A stretch of DNA of 64,000 bases, from positions 702,001-766,000 of the forward strand of contig JAIUJO010000141.1 in NCBI GenBank assembly GCA_023846275.1, given 5' to 3'. Source of the DNA: Vanilla planifolia (Eukaryota > Streptophyta > Magnoliopsida > Asparagales > Orchidaceae). The translations under genes were made by a program, and so were the position numbers. The stretch's first letter is position 1; each line of letters starts with the position of its first letter. Under the pieces are notes generated by a model. That model was given only the letters and a program-made list of their open reading frames with translations, was not told the origin of the DNA and ran no database searches. This document shows, one piece after another, positions 48,657 to 63,600 of the stretch.

Positions 48657-51600
48657 ATGTCCAGCAAAAGTAAATGTCACCTTAAAAAAAAAATATAGAG
48701 CAAGATACTAACAAAACAAAATCCAAGTAAATCATTAAAAGAAATGAGATAAATTCTGTGACAAAGTTGTATTACATGATATTTCAGAGAAAGAGTGTAA
48801 TATTCTCAACCATTAGATTAGGTATGAAAAACAATATCTGGCAAATTATGTCAAAGCCTTAAAAAATTAAATATTTAAAAAAATAAAAAAATATATATTT
48901 AATTTGATTGAGCTGATTGACATGAGTCCAGTATAGCTTATTTCTTCTTTGAATAAACCTCATTTAGAATTATTACAAATAAATAAGTGCAAATAATACT
49001 AAACAATGTTGGAAATATAAGAAAATAAATTAATATTAAAATGTGATAAATTAAAGATATGCAACATTATGAATAAAAATGATATAATTATAAAAAAATA
49101 TGGGATTTAGAGTAACATTATAATATAAAAAAATAAAAGAATAATAACGATACAATTGAGAATAAGTTTTTGAGAAATGTACATTCCAATATATTTTGGT
49201 GATTGTGCATAACATCTTTGATCATTAAATTAGCCTTAAATAAAAAAATCTTTTGAAGCGTATCAAAATAAAAAAATATATTTAATTTAAAAATAGAAAT
49301 AAAGTAATATTTTAACTTTAAGTTGATATATTTTATACTAAAATGAGACAAATAAAAGCAATAATTGAACAAAATAAAAATACTAAGAAAACTAAATTTT
49401 ATGTTGAAGCTATTCTAACATATTAAGGAGATCGAGTGTAATGTCCATGATTGTTAAGTCTGGCATAAGTAGAAATGTCTCATAAAAGATGCCAAAAACC
49501 TTAAAAAAGTTAAAATATTAGAAAATATATGAAAATAAAATTTATTAGATAAAACTCATCGAGGCTAGCCCTACAACATTTTTTCCACCTCGATCAAACT
49601 AAGTTTAGAATTATTGAGAATTACCAAAAAAAAAAAAAATAAGTATTAAAAAATTGTTATTTTTATTATAAACATGGTATAATTTAGTTGGTGAATGAGA
49701 TAAGTTAGTCCAACTTAATATAACAAAATAAAAAAATGTAAACATCACTTAAGAGGAGATTTCAAGTTACAAACCAATATAACATGATAAAAAAATTAAT
49801 GTTTGAGATAAATTATACATGAATGTTGTATTCCAAGATTTAAACTAGATCAAGAGTAACATCGTCGACTACAAAATCAAGTAAGAATTGAAATATCTTA
49901 TAATGTGCACCAAAACCCTGAAAAACAAAGTATTTAAGGTCATAAAATGAATTATTAATTTGATAGAGTTCATTGACTATTGTGCAATATTATTTTTTTC
50001 CTCTCCATCAGACTCTTTTTGGATATTACAAATTTCCAAAGTAAACTTACCTAAAATATCAATTATAACTTTATTATAAAGTAAATATACTTTTATGCTA
50101 CAAAAGATAAATTAATAAAATGTAGTTTAAAAAAATCAAGGTAATTTAAAGGTCACCAAAGAGAGTACTTAGAGTTATACAGTAATATGACCAAATAAAA
50201 GTAGAACAACTTGAGAACATGTGAGAAACTATGCAGGAAATATGTATTCCAAGATACCAAGGAGCTGAAGTGTGGCATTCTTGATCATTAAATAAGGTAC
50301 AAACCAAAATGACTTTTAAAATATTAAAAAAAAAATATAGTAATAAAATATTTAAAAATATTAAAATGAGTATTTAATTTTATTATGCTCCTTATGGCTA
50401 ATGTAATGACATTCCTTTGATCTCATTGTGAACTCATTTTGAATTATTATGAATTATAAAATACATAAGGATTAAAAATAATAAATTATTATTTTAATTT
50501 TAAGTTAATCTAAGTTAAAGTTTAAAGGAGATATATTGAAATAATGTAATAAATCTAAATCAATGTAATATCAAGGTCACCTGACTATAAAATTAGATTT
50601 CATTGTAATATAGAGAATTAAAAACATAATATTTAAGGTAAAATGATAAATTGCATCAAAAAAATTTATTTTTTACATATTAAGATGATGGAGTGTAGTT
50701 TCCCTAACTGTTAAATAAGTGACAAATAGACATATCTCTTTATGTGCACTAAAATATTAAAAAAACAAAATCAATAATGTTAAAAGATTAAATATTTAAT
50801 TAGATAAAGCATATCAGAGTAGTCTAACAATGGTTAATTCTATTATATTTGGATTTCTTCAGAATTATCATTAATTACCAAACCAATTATTAATAAATAA
50901 TAATAATCTTTTTACTTTAAATAAATATATTTTAATATTTAAATGACATAAAGGGAAATAATGCAATATAAGTAATTTAATGTGATATATGTTTCACATG
51001 TGAGGACATCTAGAAATGAACATTACTATAACCAAGGCACTGAAAGAATTTTAAAAATAAGATAAACTGATTGGAAAGTTGTATTCCAAGATACTAATGG
51101 AATAAAGTTTAACATGTTCGATCATCAAAATCAAGTAAGAAATAAAATGTCTTGAAAGGCATGGAAAAACTTTAGAAAAATAAGAATATTTAAAATATAA
51201 AAAATAAACATCTAAATTGATAGAGATTATCCATACGAGTCCAGCAATCTTTACTGCATTTTGATTTGACTTAGAGTTGAATTATTTTGAATTAAAAAAA
51301 TAAATAAGCGCAAATAATAGAAAATGGTTTTTAATTGTTAACAAAATAAAAATTAAAGCTAAATTGAGCTAAACATAAGCAATGTAATGTAATAAAATAA
51401 AAAAAATGTAATGGTCACACTAGTGGAGATTTAGACATGCATATTAACATAACAAAATAAAAATTGAACATTTAAGAGATTCAGATAAATTGTGTATGAA
51501 AGTTTCATTCTAAGATTCCAAGGAGAATAGGTGTGGCACCCTATAATGTTAACTTAGACATGAACCAATTGACATAAAGATTGTTAAAATTTTAGAAAAA

Positions 51601-54600
51601 AACATTTAAAGTTATGAAAATAAGTATTTTATTCAATAGAGCTTCTTAAGAAGAGCATAGTGGCATTGGTTTGCTCCCCATTGCCCTCATTTTGAATTGT
51701 TGTGAATTACAATAATAAATAAGCTAAAAAAGTATTAAAGTATAGTTTTTATTTGTAGTAAATATATTTTTAAAGTTAAAATGTGATCAATTAAAGCATT
51801 TTAATAGAATATGATTTAATACAATCAGATCAAAGTAATGTAAAGATTAAACAATATAAAACTTAAGAGTTATATAGTAATATAACCAAATAAATGTAAA
51901 CAATTTGAAACATTTAGGTAATTTGCAAAGGAAATGTGTATTCCAAGATACCAAAGGTGTTGAGTGTGACATCATCGATTATTAAATCATATATAAATCA
52001 AAGTGACTTGTAAATAATCAAAAAATAATAAAATAATGATTTATTAAAACAATTTAAATTGAATATTTAATTGGATAGAGCTCGTAAAGACAAGTCTAAT
52101 GACTATTATTTCGTCTCGTTAGTAGCTCATTACGAATTACTTTTAATTAAAATATATGTTTTCAAATTTTAATAATTTTTTTTATTTAAAAAATCTAAAT
52201 TAAAGATATAATTTGATAAAATGAAGCAATGTAAAATAAACAAATGCGATGTACAGGTCACACCACAGAAAAGTTTTAGATACGTACTATTATAAAAAAT
52301 AGATGCATAATATTGAAAGAAATAAGATAAGTCTCACAAAAAAATTGTATTCCAAGTTGTTCAGATGATCAAGAGTAAAATGTCTAATTCTCAAATTATA
52401 TATAAATGAAAATATCTCTTAATTGGTGCAAAAACATTAGAAAAATAAGATGTTTAATGATATAAAATAAAATATTTAATTAGATTCAGATCATTATGAG
52501 GAGTACAACTATATTTAGTGATCACCAGTAATACACTTTTGGAATCATTGCAAATTATCAAAGTAAACACAAATGGTAAAACAATATTATCTTTATTTTA
52601 TGTATATACGTTTTAAAGAAGGAATAAGATAAATTTAAGTAATGTAATGTAATATAACTAAAAAAGAGATGTGAATTTCAAATGAGGGGAGATATAGTGT
52701 TTTATAGTAATAAAACAAAAGTGCCTCAAACTAATATAAAAAATTAGGTAAACTATATCAAAAAGCTATATTCTATGACAACAAGGATATTGAGTGCAAT
52801 ATTTTTTGTTATAAAATTTTTCATGAATCAAAATATGTCACAAAGTGTAATGAAAACCTAGAAAAATAAATGTATTTAAAAAATATAAAATATTAATATT
52901 CAATTAGTAGTACTCATTAGGATGAGTTTAATGACTTTTGTTTCAACTTGACTAAACAAGTTTTTGGAATAATTGTTAACTATAAAAATAAATAAGCAAA
53001 ACAATAATTAAATAACATTTAAGTATTAAATAAATAAAACTATAGCTAATAAAATATAAATTGAAGTAATATAATATAATGAAATCAAAAGTACGTAAAG
53101 GTCATTAGAACAAAAGGACTCAAGTTACACAATGTATAACTAGTTAAAGGGAAAAATTTTGAAGATTAAGATAAATTATTTGAGAGCATTATATTAAAAC
53201 ATATTAAGGAGGTCAAGTGCAGCATCCTCAATGATTAAATAAATTAAAATATCTCACAAAGTGTATCAAAAACGTAAAATATGTAATGATAAAAAATGAA
53301 TAATAAATTTTATAAAGCTTATCCAGATTCATTCGATGTGCTTTTGCAGTCTCCAATGGACCTCTTTTGGAATTATTACAAATTATAAAAATATAGAACC
53401 ATAAAATGGTAAAAAAATTACAATGTTAATATTATGCAAATACATCTAAAGTAGAAATGAAATATATCAAAGCATTGTAACATAATTGAATGAAGATGAT
53501 GTAATGGTCAAATGAGGGGAGATTTATTGTTATATAGTAAAATAGGCAAATAAAATAAAAAAAATTTGAATACGTGAGTTAAATTTCTTGAGAAATATGT
53601 TTTCAAAGTTAGTGAGGAGATTGAGTGTAACATCCTCATTCATCAAATTACGCAAAAATCAAAACGACGCAAAAAGCTTGCTAAAATATTAAAAGAATAT
53701 AATATTTAAAAATATTATAAATCAATATTTAATAAGATAGAACTTATTGGCTGAATAGAATGGTTTTTTTTTTGTCTTATGGTGGCCATGTTTGTAATAT
53801 AGTGAATTATCGTGGGAAATATTTATAAATAATGAAAAAATATTATTTTTATTATTAAGAAATTTATGTTAAAGCTGAAATAAGATAAATTCATGCAATG
53901 TTATATAACCTAATAAGAGCGATGTAATAGTCACAATAATAGATTTAGAGTTATTTAACAACATAACCAAGTTAAAGTGAAAATAATGATGGAATAAGAT
54001 AATGTGTACTAAAAAGTTTCACTCCAAGACACTAAACTATTCAAGTGTGCCATTTTGAATCATCAAATATGTTATTATTAAGATTGTCTCATAAGATTTG
54101 CATAAAGAAAAGAAGATATATATTTAATAAAAGTAAAATATTAATATTCATTTTAATAAAAGTCCTAAAGATACACCCAATGATATTTATTTTATCTCGG
54201 TCAAATTCTGTTTTGAATTAACATAAATTATCAAAGTAATTAAGCATTCATAATAATAATCAATTACTTTAATAGTAAATAAATATATACTAAAATTATG
54301 ATGAGATAAATTGAGGCAATATAATATTCCTAAATTAAAGCCATGTAAAAGTTGCACAAGAGTATATTTAGAATTGAATAGTGCTATAACCAACTCAGTG
54401 TTAAAGTTTTGAAGAAATGAGAGAAATTGTAAGAGAAAGCTACATTCCATTTTGCTAAGGAGATCGAGTGTGACACCGTTAATTATAAAATTAGATATCA
54501 ATCAAAATATCCAAAAAAGGTTGCTAAAGCAATTGAAAATAAAACATTAAAAATTTCAAAATGATATGTTTTTTATAGAGCCTATTGAGACAAGTCAAAT

Positions 54601-57600
54601 GATGTTTCTTTCAATTTTATGAGACATAGGTTGAAATTACTGAAAATTGCCAATGTTTATAGACGTAAATAGTAAAATATATTTTTTTATTAATAAGTAT
54701 ATATTAAATCTAACGTATCATAATTTAAAAGAATATAATATAGGAAAATTAAAGACTTATAAAGCTCACAAAAAGAAGATATGGAGTGTAACAATAATAT
54801 AACAAATTGTAAATAAAACATTTAAAAGAGTGAGATATGTTATATGGGAAAATTGCATTCTAAAATACTAAAGAAATCAACAGTATAATCTTCAACCATC
54901 AATAAGGTATAGTTCAAAATGTCTTATAAAGCTTGCCAAAACCAAGTGAAATACAATATCATTAATTACAAAATTTAATATTTATTTTAATAAAGATTGT
55001 CGATATTAGTCCAACAACATCTATTGTGTTGATTAGGTCTTGCTAAGATTTATCACAATTTACTACCATAAAAAGCTTATAAAATAATAAATTATTACTT
55101 TAACATTAAGGAATTATATAGTGAACCTAAAATATGGTAAATTGATGCAATTTAGTATAATTGAATAAAAGTATTATAAAGGTCACATCAGAGAAGACCT
55201 AAAATTAAAAAATAATGTATCAAAACCCAAGCCAAAAATTTGAAGAAATTAGAAAAATTATATAAGGTGTGCATTCCAAGATACTAGATAGATTGAGTGA
55301 AAAATCCATGATCATTAATTTAAGTATGGATAAAATTTTGTCATAATGCTTAGCAAAACCCTAAAAAAATAATATTTATATTTATAATACTTATCGAGAA
55401 GAGTTACCTAGTAACATTTGTTTCATTTTGATCACATTTTTCAAAAAATACTATGAATTACAGAAATAAATAATAATAGATTATAATAAGTTATTTTTTT
55501 TGTATACAGCAAAAATATATTAAAGCTAAAATTAGATTAATTCAACTAATATAACATATTCAAATCAAAGTTATCTATTACTCACATTAAAGAAGATTTA
55601 TTATTACACAATAATATATCCAAAAAAAATAAAAATATTTGAAAAATAGGATAAATGATATTAGAAAATTACATTCTAAGATACTATAAAAATTAGTGTA
55701 ATAACCTTAGACATCAAATCAAGTTTGAATTATAATACTTCATAAGGTGTGACAAAACCTTTGAAAATAAAAGTGAAGAATTTAAAAGATAAGATAAATT
55801 TTATGTTCTAAATAAAAACTCATTTGGTATTACTAGAAATTAGAAAAAAAATGCATAAATACTAACAAATTATTATTTTAATATTTAATAAATCCATATT
55901 GAAGCAAATATATATTAAAGAAAAATCAAGATAACATGAAATAGTATGAAAAAAATTAGTACTTTTTGCCAAATTAAATAGTATAAAAATGAATAGCTAT
56001 TCCATATGGATCGACTAGTTGAGGCAAATGATATTCATTTCATCTAGATTGGACCTAACCAAGAATAATATCAATTGCCAAAGAAATGTATTATGTGAAA
56101 ATCAAAGTAATATTATGTTCTCAAAATGACATTTATAATTACTTATTAATTTAACATAGTGATAAAATTTTAAAGAAATAAGATAAATTGCATGGCATGC
56201 AATATAAAACTGAAAGGAGATCAATTATAACAGCTTTAATTATTAAATTAGGTAAGAATAAATATGTCCCATAAAAGTACCATACAATTTGTAAAATAAA
56301 TAATTTAGAAATGAAGAAGTGAATATTTAATTAAATAATACGCATCAGAATTAGTAAAAAATATTTTTTCATTTCTACGTAATATCTTTTAAAATTCTTA
56401 CATATTTTAAAAATAAGCTCAAACAAAAACTAATTGTTAACATAATATTTAGTAAATTTATAATAAGACTAAAATATCATACTTTTAATTAATGTAATAT
56501 AACCAAATAAAACTAATGAAATGGTCACAGAAGAGGAGATGTTGAGTCACATGCTAACGTTCCGAATCAATAAAAATAATTTGATTAAATAAGACTAATT
56601 CTATGAGACATTTGTATTCCATATTGATAGTGAAATCTTGTACGAATAAAATTGTTTTTAAGCATTCCATAACACTTTATAACAAAATTTTTAAAAATAT
56701 TGAATGAAAAATTTAATTCCATATATCGCACTCGGATGAGTTAAATGAGATTGGTTCATCCCAATGAGACATATTTTTAAATTTCAATGAATTACAAAAA
56801 AATAAATTTTTATTAATAATAATAAAATATCATTTAAATATTTTTACTTTTTTCTATCATCAACTATGGTATGAATCAAAATATCTTATATTGAACGACA
56901 AATTGCTTAAAACTAAAATATTTGAATATACAAAAAATGTGATTTTATTTGCTAATGTAAGATACAAGTCCAATGACATCTGCTTCATCTTTATCATTGC
57001 TCAATTTACATTATTGCAATTTGTCAAAATAAGAAAACATAAATAACAACAACTGTAATTTTTACTCGAAGTAAAAACATAATAAATTTAGACAAAGATA
57101 ACCATTTTAAGAAATAAGAGATATTTTTTAAGAAAATTAAACTCAAATATCCTAAAAAAATCAAGTGCAACTATCTCAAACATTAAATGAGGTATAAATG
57201 AAAAACTCCTAAAGCATGCCAATGTTAAGAAAATAAAATATTTGAAAAGTATAAAAATGAATATTTAGTTTAATTGAACTAGTTTAGACATAACCAGTGA
57301 TATTTGTTTCTTCTCAATTAGCCCTTATTTTTAATTATTCTGAACTACAAATTAAATGTGTATAAATACTGAAAAATTAGTATCTTAATATAAGGTAAAG
57401 ATATATTAAAGCCAAAATAATTTAAATTGAATCAACATACTATAAGTAAGTCAAAGAGATGTAAAGTTCACATGGAGATTAAGAGTTACATAGTAATATA
57501 GCTAAATTAAAGAGTAAAATTTTTAGAAATGGGATACATTGCAAAAAAATCTATATTTCCATGATATTAAAAAGATCGAATGTAACATCCTTGATTGTCA

Positions 57601-60600
57601 AATAAGATATGAATAGAGAAGGCTTGTAAAGCTTGCCAAAATTCTTAAAGGTAAAATATTAAAAAATCTGAATATAAAAAGTTAATTAGACAGAGCTCAG
57701 GAAGACAAGTAAAATACTATTTGTTTGAAGTAATAATGAATTGTATTTTAATTTTAAGTTAGTCAATGTTAAAGCTAAAATGTTCTAAACTAAATTAATG
57801 TAATATAACAAAACAAAACTTATGTAATGGTTGTTGGAGAGAAGAATTAAAGTTTCACAATAATTTAACAAAAAGAAATTGAGCAATTTGCAAAATAAGA
57901 TAAAATCTACATGAAGGTTTTATTCTAGCATACTAAGGATGCTTAGCTTGTCAACGACAATTATTAATTCGATATGCATCAAAATTTCCTATAAACAATG
58001 CTAAAGTACTAGAAAATAAAATTTTCAAAAACGTAGAAATTAAATAAATATTTAATTTTATAAAGCTAATCAAGGCGAGTCCAATAATGTTTATTTCACA
58101 TTAGAATACCATGTTTAGAATTACTATGAATTACTAAACTAAATAAGCATTAATAAAAAAATTATTTTTTATTTCTAAGAAAATATATAATAATTTTGAA
58201 AGGAGATAAATTGTGGTGGCATAATCTAACCTATCAAAATGATATGATCTTCACATAAGGGGAGAAACGTTGTTTCATAATAATATAAATTAATTAATGA
58301 AAATTTTTTAAGGAAATAAGATAAATTTTATTATAAAAAAGATGCTTTTCATGTTACAAAGGTGATTAAGAGTGACAACCTTTATTATTTAATTAGGTAC
58401 CAATTCTATCTACTCATAAAGCTGTAAATGCCAAAGAAAATAAAAAATTTAGAAATATAAGAATGATTATTTAATTAGATAGAGCTCATGAAAACTTGTC
58501 TAATGATCCTTAGATCATCTTGATCAGATGTCACTTTGAATTTTCACTAATTACTAAAAAAATAAACATAAATAATATTGAATTACTTTTTTGAGATTAA
58601 GTATATATATTTATTTAAGTTGAAAAAAGATAATTGAAGTGCTATAATATAACTAAATAATGTGGATGTAAATGTAACAATACGTACTAATATGACAAAA
58701 TATAAGTAAAACATTTGAAACATAATAGCAAAAATTATACTAATGTAGCATTTCCAATTTTTAAACATATTGAGTGCAGCATTCAAAATCTTAAAATTAG
58801 CTTTGAAATAAATTCCTATTAAAAAATTAAAAATTATAGAAAATAGAATATTTTAAAATATAAAAGTAAATACTTAATCAGATGCAGCTTGTTAAGGCAA
58901 CACCAATAGCATTTTTTTCTCCAACAAAACTAATTTTGAATTATTGTGATTTACAAAAATATTCCTTAAAATATTGAATTATTATTTAATTATTAATTAA
59001 TTATATATTAAATCTAACATGTGACAAATTGTTGTAATGTAATTTAAGCAATTAAAGTGATGTAAAGGCCACATGATTGGTGTTTGAGTTACAAAAATAT
59101 AGTAAACTTAGTAAAAAAAAAAGTTGAAGAACTATTTTAAATTGTACAAAAAAGATGCATTAAAAGATACAAGGAGATAAAGCATATCAACCTCAATTGT
59201 CAAATCAAATGAAAATAAAAATTTCTATTTAAATAGCTCAATATCTTATAAAGTAAAATATTCTAAAATAGAGTAAAAAATCTTTAATTTCATAGGGCTC
59301 ATCAAGGCAAATTAAACAATAGTTTTTTCATCACAATCAAACCTTATTTGGAATGGCAACAAATTTAAAAATTAAATAAAAATAAATAATTATAAATTAT
59401 TATTTTAATGTTCAGAAAATATAAATTAAAGTTTAATTGAGATAAATTAAAGAGATATAATACAATTAAATCAATGTGGGATAAATGACACATGAGAGCA
59501 CAATTACAGTTTTATGGTAATATAAACAATTTAAAGTAGAACATTTGAAGAAATTTGTTAAATTGTATGACAAAAAAGCATTCAAAGACATGAAAGAGAT
59601 TGAGTGTTACATATCGATTGAACAAATGTGGTACAAATAAAAATTTTTCGTTAAGTGCATCAAAACCATAGAAAATAAAATTTTTAAAAAATATTATGAT
59701 GAATATTCAATTGGATAAAGCTCCACATGATGACTCAAACGAAGTTCATTTGTTCTTGATTGAACCTTATTTGGATTCTTTTATGCTACAAAATTAAATA
59801 AGAGTTAATAATAATAAGTTCTTTTTTAGATATTAAATAAATACGTTTTAAAATAAAGATAAGATAAATGCAGCAATGTAATATCAAAAAATTTAACTGA
59901 CGTAAAGGACAAATAAGAGAACATTTGGAGTGATTAAAAAATAAGAAAATTAAAAAAAAAGGATTTCAAGAAATAAATTAAATTATATAGGAAAGTTATA
60001 CTCCATGAAACAAAGAAGATTGAGTGTCATGTCATTGATCATCAAATCAAATTCAAATCAAAATATAAACTGTTGAAGGTAAAATCTTTCACATTATAGA
60101 AATGAAGATTTAATTGGATAGAGGTGTTCGAGAAATGTCCAACAAGAATCATTTCATCTTTATTGAATGTCAATTTGAATAACTAGGAATCGCAAAAATA
60201 AATAAGCTTGCATAATAAAAACCATATTGTTCAAATAATAAGTACATATACAAAAAATTAAAAAAAACATAAATTAAATCAATATAACATAACCTAATCA
60301 AAGAAAGCTGAAGGTCACAGGAGAAGAGAATTATAGTGTCATAATGATAAATAAAATTAAAGTAAAAATTATGACAAAATGAGATAAATTTTAGAGGATA
60401 GTAGCATTCAATTACACTATGTAGATCAAGAAGTGCATCTTTTATCTTTGCAAGAACTACGAATGAAATTATCTCATAAAGCATGCAAAATTCAAATATT
60501 AAAAATAACTCAAATGCCTAAATAAATATTTAATTAGATAAAGCTCAATGAGATGTGTGGAACTACGTTTACTTCATCTTAATCAGACCTCATTTAGAAT

Positions 60601-63600
60601 TACTCTCTATTGCCAAAGTAAATTATCATAAATATGATTTTTTTAATATTACATTAATAAATATAAAAGGGATAACTCAACATAAAGGTCACATGAGAAT
60701 ATAGATCGAGTTACATATGCATATAACCAAATCAAAGTGAAAAGTTTGACAAAATAAGATAAAGAATGTGACAAAGTCATGTTCTCAAATATTAAAGAGA
60801 TTACTGTAAAATCCACTGTTGTTAAATAAGCTACAAATTTAAATGTTTCATAAAATGTTTTTAAAATTATAAAAATTAAATTATTTAAAGGTATAGAATT
60901 GAATATTCAATATGATGAAGTTTATTAGAGTGCATAATAGCACTTTTCTTATGTTGATTAGACATCATTAAGAATTGAAACAAGTTATCTCTTAAATAAG
61001 AATAATGAATAAAAAATTATTATTCTAAATTTAAGTAAATATATTTTAAGGTTACGATTAGGTAAATTTAATGACTATTTTCAAACAAATGAAAGTAGAA
61101 TATTATAAAAAATAAGAATAATTGTTTGACAAAGTTACATTCCAAGACTCTTAGGAGATTGAGTATACATTTTTAATCTACAAATAAAGAAATAATTGAA
61201 ATACCTCATAAAACATACTAAACATTACAAAAGAAAATATTTTAAAATATGAAAAAAATAAATATTTTTTTTTATAGTGTTCATCAAGATGAATTAATTT
61301 TTTTTTCTTTTAGGTTACAGAACATTTGGAATTACTATAAATTAATAATGAAAATAAGCATATCAAATATAAACTTTTATTTTTATATAAATAAATATAT
61401 ATTTAAGCCAAAGTAAGTCAAATTAAAATAATATAATGTAACAAAATTAATTTAATTTGAAGGTCATATGAGAGGAGATTTAGAGTTACATAATAACATA
61501 TCTCAATCAAAACAAAACACTTGAAGAAGTAAGATTAATTGTATTTGAAAATTGCATTCCAAGATGTTCACTAGATTGAGCATAACATCCTAAATAATAG
61601 ATATTTTTAGGAACAAAAATGCTTCATAATTGAGAAAATGCCATAGAAAAAACTATCTCAAAATTAAGAATTCAACATTTGCATGGACATAGCTTACAGA
61701 GATGAGTATAACAAAATTACTTTAATCTTAATTAAACTTTATTTGTAATTACTAAAAATTACAAATGTAAATAAGAATAAATAGTAATAAATCTTTACCT
61801 TAAAACAAAGGAAATATATATTAAAGATGGAATAGGATAAATTTAAATAGGTTAATACTAGACGAAAAATAAAGTCTCATAGAAATATAAGAAAATCAAG
61901 GTTATAATGTTGATAAATGAGATCAATTATATGACAAAGTTGAATTCCAAGATACTAAAAATAATTAATGTAATGTCCTTAATGATAAATGTTATTATAA
62001 ATAAAAATGTCTCAAAAATGTGTCAAAACCATCGAAAATAAAATTTGAAAAGTATAAAATTAATTTTTTTATTAAATAGAGCTCATCAACACGCCTTACA
62101 TAACACTAACTTCATCTCAACAAAACTTCTACCAGAATTACCACATATTAGAAATGTAAATTAGAAGAAATTTTATTTTAATTTTAAGTAAAGATTTATT
62201 AAAATTGAAATAGATAAATTGATGTAATGTAATATAGGAAATTGAAGGCATTATGAAGGTCACCTAAGATGAGAATTAGAGTCTTATAGAAATATAACAA
62301 AATCAAATTAAAAAATTGGAAAATACCATGTAAATAATGTCAATACCAAAGTAAAGCTTTCAAATTATAAAAATCAAATACGAATTTGGATGTGCTCATC
62401 GAGGCAAGTCCAAAGTGATTTGTTTCATCATGATTAGACTTATTGTGGAATTTCCTTGAATCAATAGTGAAAATGCATAAATTAAAAGTAATTACTATTA
62501 TTTTTTTAAATTAATATATATTAAATTTGAAATACCACTAATTAATGTAATGCACGATAACCAAATAAATGTAATGCAACGGTCACATGACTGGAGCATT
62601 AGCACAACATAGTAATATAAGTATATGAACGTAAGATATTCAAAGAAATGACAAAATTTGTAAGATAGTTTCATTCCAAGATGTTACTAACAACAAGTGT
62701 GTGTTAATCAATCAATAAATCAAGTATAACTTGAAATATCTTATAATACTCATAAAACTTCTAGATAAAATATGAAAGAATGTATAAATGAATATTTTAT
62801 TGGACAAAACTCATCAAAATTAACCCAACAATATTTATTATGTTTTAATATGATGTCATTTAGAACAACTACAAATTAACAAAGAAAATAATCATAAATA
62901 ATAATAAATTACTATTTTTGTAATAAATAAATAAATAATAAAGCTTTAATGAGATACATTAATGTAAAGAAATACAAAAAAATAAAAATTACATAAAGGT
63001 AACATAAAAAGAAAATGAGTTTCCTAATAATAAAACCATATTTGAGCAAAATATTTCAAGAAATGAGATAAATTGTATGAAAAAATTTTCGTCCAACGGA
63101 CTTAGGAGCTTGAGTGTGACATCATTGATAGTTAAATTATGTACAAATTAGAATTCTCATAAAACATGGCAAAAGACAATAAAAATTTACAAAAGCATAG
63201 AAAAAATGTTTAAAGAGAAGGGATAAATTTTATGGGAAAGTTGTATTACTAGATATTAAAGAGATTGAGCATAACATACTCAATCACCAGCTAAGGCAAG
63301 AATAAAGGGTTAGTATAATGTAAGCCAAAACATATAAAATAAAATATTCAAATAAATAAAAATAAATTTCTAATTAGATATAACTCATCTAGATAAGTGT
63401 AATAACATTTGTTCCATCTGTCGTGGACCTTTTTTTTAGTTATTATGAATTACAAAGTAAACAATCAAATAATAATAAAATAGTACTTTTATATTTTGTA
63501 AATATATATTAAAAAAATAAGATAAATTGAAGTAATATAATAGAAAAAAATAAGAGTAATGTGATTGCTAAAAATAAGATAACTATAGTTTCGTAGTAAT

